A DNA stretch of 64,000 nt from OLB16 sp964422415 (GTDB lineage: Bacteria > Hinthialibacterota > Hinthialibacteria > OLB16): contig CAYRBI010000009.1 of the NCBI GenBank assembly GCA_964422415.1, positions 1 through 64,000 of the forward strand. Direction: 5' to 3'. Positions within the stretch are counted from its first letter, which is position 1, and the number at the start of each line of letters is the position of its first letter. The translations under genes were made by a program, and so were the position numbers. Positions 32,582-41,755 of the stretch are shown in pieces. The notes beneath the pieces were generated by a model. That model did no database searches. It worked only from the letters and a program-made list of their open reading frames with translations, and had not been told where the DNA came from.

Positions 32582-32666
32582 ATTTGATTTTTTTCGAGAT
32601 GATCGTGGATTAATTGGTATTGAGAGAGACGAATAGCGAAGCAATTCGTCACTCCAGAATGAGAAA

Positions 32667-33650
32667 CTAAACTTTCTCGATCTCATACAACCGTATCTGA
32701 CCCACCCCTGGCAACGAGACCGCCAGGCGCCCTTGGGCATCGGCTGCCACGGGCATCCCCGGCCAGCCATCATGGCAGGGCAGGGATTCCGCCGCAGTTT
32801 TCTGGATCTGGGCCAGGTAGGACTGTTCCTCTTTCAATCCCAGTTCTTCGGGTGACAGCAGAGCTTGGAGTGTTCCCTTAGCATCGTAGATCTTGAGACG
32901 GGGGATACCCTTTTCTGAGGTGACCAGCCATCCATTAGGCATGAGGCTTAGGTTGGTGGGGTTGCAACATCCACAAAAATCCGCAGGTGAACTACCATAT
33001 TGCCCCCATTTTCCAACCATTTCACTGTTGGGATCATAAATCTCGACCCGGTGTTCCGAGGTGTGCGCAACATGCAGAATTCCCTTAGAATCCACCGCGC
33101 AGTCGAAATAAGCGCTGGGAATGTGGAACCCGTCGATTTCATCGATGTAGTCTCCATCACTGGCAATGCGATAGATGCAACGGTTCCCAGCATCCGCGAT
33201 ATAGACCTTTTCATCGAAAAATGACAGGCAGGTGATGAAACCGAACTGCCCCTTGTCTCCGCCTGTCACTGTCCAGGCTCCCCGTTGGTTCCTGGTATGA
33301 TCGAAACACAGCACCTCACTCTTCAAGCCCACAAACAGGGACCCATCGGGAGCGGTGGTGAGGGTTTGGGCCGCGGAGGAGGTTGAAATTTCACTGACTG
33401 GTTGACCCTCCGCTGTAAGGATCCGTATACCCGCCTCTCCCGCCACTAGAAGATGTGACTGAGAATCAAAGCTGAGATCACGGATCCGTTTGTAGGGGGC
33501 TTCGATGAGTCCCACCTGTTTGAGCCGGTAAGGAAGCTGCGGATCACTTGCGGTGGTAGGCTGTACCCATTCCGCCAGAGCCAAAGCTCCCGCTCCTTGA
33601 CCGAGTGTGGTGAGGAACCTCTTCCGCGAAATCCTGTTCTCGTTCTCCAT
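32667..33650 (-). CDS. exported NHL-type beta-propeller protein
   Basis: A 327-residue protein with a Tat-like leader (ISRKRFLTTLGQGAGALALA) and about six NHL/SMP-30-like blades (SQSHLLVAGEAGIRIL, EKVYIADAGNRCIYRI, GILHVAHTSEHRVEIYD, GWLVTSEKGIPRLKIYD). The cysteine group DFCGCCNP in one blade loop could bind a metal or form disulfides. AAGGAGG is nine bases before the ATG. It lies 15 bases after hypF on the same strand, so it is probably cotranscribed with hypF, although I see no functional link. Confidence 0.82.
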   Translation of the reverse strand: MENENRISRKRFLTTLGQGAGALALAEWVQPTTASDPQLPYRLKQVGLIEAPYKRIRDLSFDSQSHLLVAGEAGIRILTAEGQPVSEISTSSAAQTLTTAPDGSLFVGLKSEVLCFDHTRNQRGAWTVTGGDKGQFGFITCLSFFDEKVYIADAGNRCIYRIASDGDYIDEIDGFHIPSAYFDCAVDSKGILHVAHTSEHRVEIYDPNSEMVGKWGQYGSSPADFCGCCNPTNLSLMPNGWLVTSEKGIPRLKIYDAKGTLQALLSPEELGLKEEQSYLAQIQKTAAESLPCHDGWPGMPVAADAQGRLAVSLPGVGQIRLYEIEKV

Positions 33651-33665
33651 GTCAACCAGCCTCCT

Positions 33666-35981
33666 TCAACTTAGGTTCGCGCGCGCCGCCATAACCTGTC
33701 CCAGAGCGATGCTGCCATCGTTGGGAGGAACCCGTTGATGCCAATAAGGGTGGAACCCGCTCGCGCTTAGGCGGGTGACTGTGAGTGTGGTGAGAACCTT
33801 GTTCTGAAAACAACCGCCACTCAGCACCACCTTGTGAAGACCCATCTTCACCGCCACCGCCTGGATCATGGCCGCCAAGGTATTATGGAACCGCCCCGCG
33901 ATTCGTCCAACAGCCATCCGGGTGTTCACATCATCGAGGATGGCCCTGACCATCGGTTCCCAGTCCAGGATGAGTGGACCTTCACCAGTCTGATGGTGGA
34001 ATTCAAAGGGATATTCTGGTTCCGTTGGGTGGGATTCCTCTATGGTGAATTCAAGTTCCATGGCGGCTTGCCCCTCGAAGGAGCAGACCTGATGAAGCCC
34101 GCATAACGACGCCACTGCATCAAAGAGCCGTCCCACCGAACTGGTTCTGGGGGTGTTGACTCCACGCGAGAGCATCCTCTCCAGTGATTGCAGCTCACCG
34201 GGTTCGAAAGGGCAGGGGAGGAATCTACCCATCCGGTCAAAGGCTTGTTCGCCCTCCATCTCAAACAACAGTCCGAGCGCGGAACGGCGGGGTTGGCGCG
34301 CGGCTACATCACCTCCGGGTAGAGGAAAGGTCCGTAGGTGAGCCACTCTCTGGAAGGTTCCATTCTCCACTACCAGGAACTCTCCACCCCAGATGGTTCC
34401 ATCCGTACCATAACCGGTGCCATCCCAGGCCGCTCCCAACACCGCGCTTTCAATTTCATTCTCGGCCATGCACGACAGGATGTGGGCGGAATGATGCTGC
34501 ACCTGGGTGACCGTGCCGCCCGAGGAGAGAGCAAACTGAGTGGAGCGGTAATCGGGATGAAGGTCACATGCGGTCCGCGCTGGTTGGATGTCGTACATTT
34601 CGCACAGATCACCAGTTACGGACACAAAGGCCTTGTATGCTTCCGGGGTGTCGAGGTCTCCGATGTGCTGACTGAGGAACACATCTTCACCCACAGCCAG
34701 CGCGATCGTGTTCTTCAGGTGTGCGCCGGTGGCCAGAACCGCCGGACCAGTATACGGAAGGAGGATGGGAAAGGGGGCATATCCCCGGGCCCGGCGTAAC
34801 AGCATCTCTCTGCCCAACACCACCCTCGCCACTGAGTCATCGACATGTCTACGGATGGGACGGTTATGCACCAGGAACAGATCGGCAATTCCAGCCAGAC
34901 GATAGAGGGCCTCCCGTTCATCGATACAGATGGGTTCATCGGAGAGGTTTCCACTGGTGGCGATGATTGGGAAGCCGAGTTCCCGCATGATGATATGATG
35001 CAGGGGAGTGTAGGGCAGCAGGATTCCCAGGTTGGGATTCCCCGGGGCGACTGAGGGAGCGAGGTTGTCGTTTTCAAGGCGGCGCAGGAGTACGATGGGC
35101 GCTTCCGGCGCCAGGAGGAGCCGTTCCTCGATCTCGCGGAGGGTGCACAGTTTTTTCGCGGCGGCCAGATCAGGCGCCATGACCGCGAGCGGCTTCTCTT
35201 CACGGTGCTTGCGGGAGCGTAGGCGTGCTATGGCCTCTTCATCTCTGGCATCCACCATCAGGTGGAAGCCTCCCAATCCCTTCACTGCGGCGATCTGTCC
35301 CCGCCGGATGGCATCACAGGTGTAGAGAAGGGCCTCCTGGCCCGTGGCGAGGATCTTGCCCTGCGTATCCCAGCACTCCAGATGTGGGCCACACTTGGGG
35401 CAAGCATTGGGCTGGGCATGGAAACGGCGGTTTAATGGAGCTTCATATTCTTCCCGGCATTCCGGACACATCACAAAACGGCGCATGGTCGTGTGGTGAC
35501 GGTCATAGGGAAGGGACTCGATAATGGTGAAGCGTGGCCCGCAATGAGTGCAGTTGGTGAAGGGATAGAGATACCTCCGGTCCGCTGGATCGAAGAGTTC
35601 CCGCAGACAATCCGGGCAAGTGGCAATGTCGGGTAGGATGATGGCCCGCTTGCAGCCATCGGAACTATCCAGAATCGAAAACGTGGTGTACCCGGTTGGA
35701 TCGAGGAAAGAGGGTTCCAGTCCCTGGATAAAAGAAAGTGGAGGCTTTTCCCGCTCCAGCCGGAGAAGAAAAGCCTCCACATTTTGCCGGTCTCCCTCCA
35801 CCTCGAGGATGACTCCCTCGGCGGAGTTACGAACCCAACCTTTCAGGTCAAGTGTCCAGGCCAGCCGGTAAACAAACGGCCTGAACCCAACCCCTTGAAC
35901 CGCGCCATGCAAGACAACCCGCAAGCGTACTCTTTTACCAAGCGTGGCTCCCTCATCCGGGGTAAGATTCAGGTGCCGCAT
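33666..35981 (-). CDS. hypF: [NiFe]-hydrogenase maturation carbamoyltransferase HypF
   Basis: A 771-residue HypF of full length. It has an N-terminal acylphosphatase domain (about 17-105, GAVQGVGFRPFVYRLA), four CxxC zinc ligands (Cys122/125, 144/147, 172/175, 194/197), a YrdC-like domain (about 210-390) and a Kae1-like domain with VQHHSAHILS and SGGCFQNKVL. HypF makes carbamoyl-AMP from carbamoyl phosphate and passes the carbamoyl to HypE, the first step toward the CN ligands of the NiFe site. HypE and HypC/D/B are not in the window. GGAGG precedes the ATG by four bases, and the gene follows the acyl-CoA synthetase by 11. Confidence 0.96.
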   Translation of the reverse strand: MRHLNLTPDEGATLGKRVRLRVVLHGAVQGVGFRPFVYRLAWTLDLKGWVRNSAEGVILEVEGDRQNVEAFLLRLEREKPPLSFIQGLEPSFLDPTGYTTFSILDSSDGCKRAIILPDIATCPDCLRELFDPADRRYLYPFTNCTHCGPRFTIIESLPYDRHHTTMRRFVMCPECREEYEAPLNRRFHAQPNACPKCGPHLECWDTQGKILATGQEALLYTCDAIRRGQIAAVKGLGGFHLMVDARDEEAIARLRSRKHREEKPLAVMAPDLAAAKKLCTLREIEERLLLAPEAPIVLLRRLENDNLAPSVAPGNPNLGILLPYTPLHHIIMRELGFPIIATSGNLSDEPICIDEREALYRLAGIADLFLVHNRPIRRHVDDSVARVVLGREMLLRRARGYAPFPILLPYTGPAVLATGAHLKNTIALAVGEDVFLSQHIGDLDTPEAYKAFVSVTGDLCEMYDIQPARTACDLHPDYRSTQFALSSGGTVTQVQHHSAHILSCMAENEIESAVLGAAWDGTGYGTDGTIWGGEFLVVENGTFQRVAHLRTFPLPGGDVAARQPRRSALGLLFEMEGEQAFDRMGRFLPCPFEPGELQSLERMLSRGVNTPRTSSVGRLFDAVASLCGLHQVCSFEGQAAMELEFTIEESHPTEPEYPFEFHHQTGEGPLILDWEPMVRAILDDVNTRMAVGRIAGRFHNTLAAMIQAVAVKMGLHKVVLSGGCFQNKVLTTLTVTRLSASGFHPYWHQRVPPNDGSIALGQVMAARANLS

Positions 35982-35992
35982 TCATCCTCCGC

Positions 35993-38734
35993 CTAGAGAT
36001 CCAGAGTGGCCTTGACCAGACCCTCTTGAACCTCGTGCTGTGTCTGGAAGCCCAGTTTCTCGGAGATTTTCTGCATCTCATAATTCTCGGGCAGGATGTA
36101 GCCGATGATGCGCTTGATCCCTTCCGCGCGTCCGATGTCGATCAACCGGCTGAGGATCTCTGTTCCCAGACCCTGCTTCTGATACTTGTCGGTCACGAGG
36201 ATCGCGAACTCCGCCTCGTTCTCGACCCGGCTGCGGGTCAGGCGTCCCGCCGCCAGGATCTCATATTCGCCTGGCTTGCTGCCCTTCACCTCGGCGACTA
36301 ATGGCCACTCGCGGCTATAATCGCTGAAGCAGATGCGAGTTAGGCGCTCATGGGTGATGCGTTGGCTGAGTTTCAAGGTGTGCAGGTAACGGAAATAGAC
36401 GGTCCGCTCGGATAGGGTTTCATGGAAGCGGGCCACGGCTGGCTCATCCTCCGGACGGATTGGCCGGATCATCACATTCACATTGTCTTTGGTCTTCCAG
36501 GGTGAGCAGTACTGAGTGGGATAAGGACGAATTGCGAGTTTGGGCAACTGATCCTCTGTAACCGAGGCATCATGCAGCACAATGCGTGCATCTAGAGCTA
36601 ACAGGTACTCTGGAGAGGCCAGCAATGGGTTGATATCGATTTCCTTGATCCAGCGCTGTTCGGAGACCAAGTAGCTGAAGCGGACCATGAGGTGCTCGAG
36701 AGCGGCTAGATCCACTGGTTTACGTCCACGCACGCCTTTGAGAGCCTTATAAATCAGGGTTTGTTCCATCATGCGGCGGGCCAGGGTCGTGTTCAACGGT
36801 GGTAGACCCAGGGCACGGTCCTTGTACACCTCAACCAGCTGGCCACCTGATCCGAAGAGCAGCACGGGGCCAAACTGCGAGTCAATACTGCTCCCAATGA
36901 TGATCTCGTAGCCATCCCGCTGTTTGATCATGGTCTGGACCGTGACACCTTGGAAGTGTTCGGCTCCAGCTTTTTCGGTCACACCCTTTTGGATTGCCTT
37001 GTAGGCACGGCGGACATCCTCATCGTTCTCAAGATTGAGTTGCACACCACCGACATCGGTCTTGTGGGTGATCGTCTCGGAGAAGAGCTTGAGCACGACT
37101 GGGTACCCCAACTCCTTGGCGGCTTTGGAGGCATCATCCTCTGTGGTGGCGATGACAGTCTTGACCGTGGGCACGCCATAGGCGTTAAGGACTTCTTTGG
37201 ACTCGAATTCGGTCAGCAGGCTGCGTCCCTCGGAGCGGGCGGTGTTGATGATCTGCTCAACCTTGGCACGGTCGGGTTGAAATTCATCGGCATCCGGCCC
37301 CAAGCTCGGGGTCTCATACAGGCCACGTAGGTGATAGGTATAGCGCCACATGTAGTTGAAAGCGCGTGTAGCGATGTCGGGGTAGGGGAAGGTCGGGATG
37401 CCAGCCTTGGCCAAGATCGCCTCACCAGCGGCTACATCTGATCCACCCATCCAACTCGCCAGGACTGGTTTACCCTCGATCTTGGCATAGGGGGCCAGCT
37501 TCTCGGCGGTTTGTGTGGGTTCGGTCATGTCCTGTGGGGTGAGGATCACGAGCAGTCCATCGCTGTGGGGATCCTTGGCGACTGTTTCAAGCGCCTTGGC
37601 ATACCTCTCTGGATCGGCATCACCGATGATGTCGATCGGATTACTGTGACTCCAGGAGGTTGGTAGGAAGGTGTTGAGCGTCTCCATCGTCTCGGGAGCA
37701 ATCTCGGCCAGTTCGCCGCCCCCCATGATGAGGGCATCGGTGGCGAGCACTCCTGGTCCACCCGCATTGGTGAAGATTGACAGGTTCGGGCCCTTGGGAC
37801 GTGGTTGTTTAGCGAGCACCTCGGCCATGGAGAAGAGGTCCTCGATGCTGTCGACCTGAAGTACGCCGCTACGGCGGAAAGAGCACCGCAGGACCTCGTC
37901 GCTTCCAGCTAGGGAACCGGTGTGCGAGGCGGCGGCTTTGGCGGCTGCGGCGGTACGTCCCGCCTTGATGACAATAATCGGTTTGGTGAGAGCCACTTCA
38001 CGGGCGGCGGACAGGAAGGAACGCGCATCGCCGACGGTTTCCATGTAAATCACGATGCTCTTGGTCTTGGGATCGTCGCCCAGGTAATCGATCAGGTCTC
38101 CCCAGCCAACATCCACCATCGAGCCGATGGAAACAAAGGAGCTGAAACCAACCTTGTGTTGATGAGCCCAATCCAGTATAGCCGTGCACAAGGCACCACT
38201 CTGGCTGATGAAGCCGACATTACCAGGGCGGGCGATGCTGCTGGCGAAGGTCGCGTTCAAACCCGTGATGGGATTCATCACGCCCAAGCAGTTCGGGCCA
38301 ATGATGCGGAGATTGCCCTTACGGGCGCGCGCCAGAATATCCTGCTCTAACTTGGCGCCCTCGGGGCCGAGCTCTTTGAAACCAGCCGAGATGATGATGG
38401 CGCTCTTCACTCCGGCTTTCACACAGTCATCGGTGATGCCTGGAATGGATTGGGCAGGAGTCACTATGACGGCGAGGTCGACCTTCTCGGGAACCGCACC
38501 AATGTTGGGATAGGCCTTGATGCCCCATACACTGGAGCGTTTGGGATTGACTGGATAAACCGTACCCCCGAATGGATTGGTGACCAGATTACGGAGGATG
38601 GTCCTCCCCACGCTTCCCACCTTCTCGGTGGCCCCGATCAGAGCGACTGTCTGAGGGTGAAAGATTGAGTCCAAGGGATGATCGGCCGCCTCGGATTCCT
38701 GATTGAGAATGGTCTCACCAATGCTTCGGTCCAT
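35993..38734 (-). CDS. ADP-forming acetate-CoA ligase fused to a GNAT domain
   Basis: A 913-residue fusion: CoA-binding domain (FHPQTVALIGATEKVGSVGR), succinyl-CoA-ligase-like domains, an ATP-grasp beta part (about 480-700) and a C-terminal GNAT acetyltransferase (about 745-913, MIRPIRPEDEPAVARFHET). ADP-forming acetyl-CoA synthetases make ATP from acetyl-CoA with acetate as product. AASHTGSLAGSD carries the His expected for phosphotransfer, which PatZ-type lysine acetyltransferases of the same shape lack. It could therefore both make ATP and acetylate proteins. The ATG at 38734 has AAAGGAG six bases upstream; the frame opens at 38770. It is followed by hypF. Confidence 0.88.
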   Translation of the reverse strand: MDRSIGETILNQESEAADHPLDSIFHPQTVALIGATEKVGSVGRTILRNLVTNPFGGTVYPVNPKRSSVWGIKAYPNIGAVPEKVDLAVIVTPAQSIPGITDDCVKAGVKSAIIISAGFKELGPEGAKLEQDILARARKGNLRIIGPNCLGVMNPITGLNATFASSIARPGNVGFISQSGALCTAILDWAHQHKVGFSSFVSIGSMVDVGWGDLIDYLGDDPKTKSIVIYMETVGDARSFLSAAREVALTKPIIVIKAGRTAAAAKAAASHTGSLAGSDEVLRCSFRRSGVLQVDSIEDLFSMAEVLAKQPRPKGPNLSIFTNAGGPGVLATDALIMGGGELAEIAPETMETLNTFLPTSWSHSNPIDIIGDADPERYAKALETVAKDPHSDGLLVILTPQDMTEPTQTAEKLAPYAKIEGKPVLASWMGGSDVAAGEAILAKAGIPTFPYPDIATRAFNYMWRYTYHLRGLYETPSLGPDADEFQPDRAKVEQIINTARSEGRSLLTEFESKEVLNAYGVPTVKTVIATTEDDASKAAKELGYPVVLKLFSETITHKTDVGGVQLNLENDEDVRRAYKAIQKGVTEKAGAEHFQGVTVQTMIKQRDGYEIIIGSSIDSQFGPVLLFGSGGQLVEVYKDRALGLPPLNTTLARRMMEQTLIYKALKGVRGRKPVDLAALEHLMVRFSYLVSEQRWIKEIDINPLLASPEYLLALDARIVLHDASVTEDQLPKLAIRPYPTQYCSPWKTKDNVNVMIRPIRPEDEPAVARFHETLSERTVYFRYLHTLKLSQRITHERLTRICFSDYSREWPLVAEVKGSKPGEYEILAAGRLTRSRVENEAEFAILVTDKYQKQGLGTEILSRLIDIGRAEGIKRIIGYILPENYEMQKISEKLGFQTQHEVQEGLVKATLDL

Positions 38735-38806
38735 GTTTGGCTCCTTTGGTCCTGTATTGCTGATTTTCATGAAAGTCCGGAACTTGTATCACGGACTGTC
38801 CTAGCA

Positions 38807-38850
38807 GAAAAAAAACGAGCGGCAGTCTCCAGAGAAAACTGTCTCACTCG
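38807..38850 (-). terminator. Rho-independent terminator of the hydrogenase operon
   Basis: Read on the minus strand, CGAGTGAGACAGT and ACTGCCGCTCG pair around a loop and are followed by TTTTTTTTC. It lies 50 bases beyond the hypA stop and upstream of the acyl-CoA synthetase, so it ends the nifJ-to-hypA transcript. Confidence 0.85.
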
Positions 38851-38901
38851 TTAATCCGCGAATGCGGTAGTCTATTACTAAGATCCCGGTTCTACAAACC
38901 T

Positions 38902-39276
38902 TTATGACTGGCACAGAGGCGCGGGGTCATCCGCCACCCGTACCTCCAGTAATTCGAGGTCGTGGGCTTCCTCGATCTCCTCCACATAGCCACACCCCGG
39001 GCATACGAACATGTGACCCGCCAGGTCATCGCTGTGGATGATCTGTTGATGTGCACAACGTGGACACTTAAAATCACGGTTCACTGATTCCACGACAATC
39101 TCCGCCCCTTCGAGAGGAGTGCCCGCGGAAAGTGATTGAACCGCTTGTTCCAGGGCGGCCTCGGAAAAGGCGCTGGCGCGGCGGAACCGGAGCAATTCAA
39201 CGCGCGGATTCCCGCGTTTGGCCACTTCATCGAGAACTGCCTTCACCAGGGATTCGGCGATGGAGTATTCATGCAT
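38902..39276 (-). CDS. hypA: [NiFe]-hydrogenase nickel-insertion protein HypA
   Basis: A 124-residue HypA with the nickel-binding N-terminus Met-His-Glu (His2) and a zinc site with Cys71, Cys74, Cys92 and Cys95 (CPRC ... CPGC). It hands nickel to the large subunit together with HypB. Length and order are normal. It overlaps the protease gene by eight bases and is the last gene before the terminator at 38807-38850. Confidence 0.94.
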   Translation of the reverse strand: MHEYSIAESLVKAVLDEVAKRGNPRVELLRFRRASAFSEAALEQAVQSLSAGTPLEGAEIVVESVNRDFKCPRCAHQQIIHSDDLAGHMFVCPGCGYVEEIEEAHDLELLEVRVADDPAPLCQS

Positions 39277-39784
39277 CTTTCTTGGCTCCGCAGGCCTTTG
39301 AAGTGACTAGCACTGGCATGATCTCCTGCTCTCCCCTCCATGCGGAGTCGATAATCGTCCGGATTTGGCTCAACGCATCCGGGATCAGCGAGTGTACACG
39401 GGGACTTATCTCTTCTCCCAACTCAAAGGACTGTCCCGTGATACTGAGCACATAAGCCCGTGGTTGACATCCATACAGGATCTCACAGGCGATCAGTAGC
39501 GTGGAGGGGGTCACATGGTGCGAAAATGTGGTTTCAGCATTCTCTGGAACCAATTGTACACACCTGACCCCATCATCTACCTGACCGCATGAGGCGTCGA
39601 TGAAGACCACGGTTCCGTAATGAGAGAGAGTTTCCGCCAGATCGGGGGTTAACTGGTGGCAGGGGATGATCCGCACGCGGTCATCATGCCGGTACTCCGT
39701 CTCCAGTTGCTCCGCCACATAACAACCAAAGGCGTCATCGCCCCTGAGCGGATTCCCATAACCTAGGATCAGAACCTCCCGCAT
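39269..39784 (-). CDS. hydrogenase maturation protease (HoxW/HycI type)
   Basis: A 171-residue protease of the HycI/HyaD group: MREVLILGYGNPLRGDDAFG at the N-terminus contains the Asp that binds the nickel site, and later FIDASCG and FSHHVTPSTLL match the other metal-binding positions. It would remove the C-terminal tail of the HoxH-like large subunit. The frame opens at 39883; the ATG at 39784 overlaps the hoxH stop (TGATG), as translational coupling of substrate and protease. It overlaps hypA by eight bases. Confidence 0.9.
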   Translation of the reverse strand: MREVLILGYGNPLRGDDAFGCYVAEQLETEYRHDDRVRIIPCHQLTPDLAETLSHYGTVVFIDASCGQVDDGVRCVQLVPENAETTFSHHVTPSTLLIACEILYGCQPRAYVLSITGQSFELGEEISPRVHSLIPDALSQIRTIIDSAWRGEQEIMPVLVTSKACGAKKDA

Positions 39785-41208
39785 CAACCCCGCCTTAGCT
39801 CGTCCACAACCTTTCCATCCGTATCGACTAGCTGGATCTCCAGCGGCATCTTTCCAAGGGCGTGAGTGGAACAACTCAAGCACGGATCATAGGCCCGGAC
39901 CACTGCTTCGACGCGATTGAGCATTCCCTCTTGAAGGTTCTTTCCATCCACGAAGTGTTTGGCGACCTGAAGGACTCCCCGGTTCATCGCCAGGTTGTTG
40001 TGACCCGTGGCGATAATCAGGTTGGCCGATAACATCAGGCCATCTTCATCGATCTTGTAGTGGTGAATGAGGGTGCCGCGTGGAGCTTCGGAGACGCCGA
40101 CGCCTTCGTAGGCGTTCGGACGGGCTACGGCGCGTACATGGCTACTGAGAATATCTTTGTCATTGAGCAGTATCTCAATTCGCTCGAGGCCATAAATGAT
40201 CTCGATCAGACGTGCGTAATGGTAGTGGAACGAGGAGAGCACCGCGCCGCGTTCCAGCGCGCGGAACTCGGCCAGTTCTTGATCGGCTAAGGGGGTTCCG
40301 CAACGGTCGACGATATTCAAGCGGGCCAGCGGTCCGACACGGTAGATACCATTGGGATAGCCCATCGGTTTGTAAAAGGGCGATTTCAAGAAGCTGAAAG
40401 GCTCCACCTTTTCCCCGATGTACTCAAAGTACTTCGTGGCATCCAGGTTTTCGGCAACGATATTACCGGCGGCGCCGACCACACGGACCTTGCCATTATA
40501 GTGCGCCAGTTCCTTATTGTCGGTGACAATCCCCAGGAACAGGCTGGGGAAATTGGCGAAGGTGCGGATCTCCTCGTTGTATTGATCCAGAGATCGTTTG
40601 TACCAATCGAGTGTCTTGCGCGCAATTGCCATCGCCGCGGGGATGGCCTTGAGAATGCGTTCACGCAGTTCGGGCGCGAGGGGTTCATTCACACCACCGG
40701 CCACGACCCATGAGGGGTGGATGCGCTTGCCACCCAGCCATTCGATGACCTGTTGCCCGAACTGGCGTAGTTGAATACCACTCTTGGCGAGTTCGGGATT
40801 GGCTTGGAGCACGCCCACGATATTCCGCTGCGCGGGATCCGCATCCATCCCCAAGAGGAGGTCTGGCGAGGAGAGATGGAAGAAACTAAGCGCGTGGGAT
40901 TGCACAATCTGAGCGAGATTCATGATCCGCCGCAGATTGGCCGCTGTCTCGGGGATCCGGACCGCGAGTAATTCATCGCAGGCCTTGGCCGAGGCGACCA
41001 AGTGCGAGACGGGACAGATACCGCAGATGCGGGCCATTAAGGAGGGCATCTCGCGGAAGGGACGTCCCTCGCAGAGTTTCTCAAAGCCACGGAACTGAGT
41101 GACTATGAATTGCGCGTCTTGGACCGAACCGGAATCATCCAGCTGTAGAATAATTTTGGCGTGGCCCTCGATACGGGTAACGGGATCTATAACAATTTTC
41201 TGGCTCAT
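39784..41208 (-). CDS. hoxH: NAD-linked [NiFe]-hydrogenase large subunit, HoxH-like
   Basis: A 474-residue catalytic subunit. The N-terminal NiFe ligands are Cys62 and Cys65 in RICGICPVSH; the C-terminal pair is Cys443 and Cys446 in DPCLSCSTHAL. The 25 residues after His449 are the tail that the coupled protease would cut. The frame opens at 41232, but ATG 41208 has AGAGG six bases upstream and gives MSQKIVIDPVTRIEGHAKI. With HoxY, HoxU, HoxF and HoxE neighbours it fits group 3d, which interconverts H2 and NADH. Confidence 0.95.
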   Translation of the reverse strand: MSQKIVIDPVTRIEGHAKIILQLDDSGSVQDAQFIVTQFRGFEKLCEGRPFREMPSLMARICGICPVSHLVASAKACDELLAVRIPETAANLRRIMNLAQIVQSHALSFFHLSSPDLLLGMDADPAQRNIVGVLQANPELAKSGIQLRQFGQQVIEWLGGKRIHPSWVVAGGVNEPLAPELRERILKAIPAAMAIARKTLDWYKRSLDQYNEEIRTFANFPSLFLGIVTDNKELAHYNGKVRVVGAAGNIVAENLDATKYFEYIGEKVEPFSFLKSPFYKPMGYPNGIYRVGPLARLNIVDRCGTPLADQELAEFRALERGAVLSSFHYHYARLIEIIYGLERIEILLNDKDILSSHVRAVARPNAYEGVGVSEAPRGTLIHHYKIDEDGLMLSANLIIATGHNNLAMNRGVLQVAKHFVDGKNLQEGMLNRVEAVVRAYDPCLSCSTHALGKMPLEIQLVDTDGKVVDELRRG

Positions 41209-41221
41209 TCTCAACCTCTCT

Positions 41222-41755
41222 TTAGGCGCCAAAGCGAGTCAACTCGCTGACGTTAGGGGAACGTCCCTCCAGTAACTCGGTCAGCACAAAATAGATGGCG
41301 TCGGAGGAGGGAGGACAACCGGGGATGAACATATCCACTTCGACAATCTCATGAACGGGACAGGCTTTGGGAAGCAAGTGCGGAAGTGTTCCCGCGGGGA
41401 TGGATGGATTCAGCGTGGCATTCTCCAGATATCCCCGTTTGAGAACATCCTCGACGGAGAAGTAGTTTCTCATGCCGGGGATATTCGAGTTGACGGCGCA
41501 ATCACCGAGCGACACCAGCGTACGGGTATGCTTGCGGATCATGCGGATCTTCTCGACGTCCTCATCAGTACTGACCGCGCCCTCTACCAGGGTGATGTCC
41601 ACCATGTCGGGGAAGGTCTTAAAGTCCACCAAGGGACTGTAGACAATATCTGCCTTTCCGGCCACTTCGACGATACGTTCATCCATGTCGAGAAACGACA
41701 TGTGACAACCGGAGCAGCCATCCAACCAGACTGTCGCTAGTGTCTTCTTACTCAT
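41222..41755 (-). CDS. hoxY: NAD-linked [NiFe]-hydrogenase small subunit, HoxY-like
   Basis: A 177-residue small subunit carrying the proximal [4Fe-4S] cluster: WLDGCSGCHMSFLD, then a Cys in SLGDCAVNSNIPG and in FIPGCPPSSDAI. It passes electrons from the HoxH site to the diaphorase. Short length without extra C-terminal clusters matches HoxY, not the larger uptake-hydrogenase small subunits. It overlaps hoxU by eight bases and is followed 13 bases later by hoxH. Confidence 0.94.
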   Translation of the reverse strand: MSKKTLATVWLDGCSGCHMSFLDMDERIVEVAGKADIVYSPLVDFKTFPDMVDITLVEGAVSTDEDVEKIRMIRKHTRTLVSLGDCAVNSNIPGMRNYFSVEDVLKRGYLENATLNPSIPAGTLPHLLPKACPVHEIVEVDMFIPGCPPSSDAIYFVLTELLEGRSPNVSELTRFGA

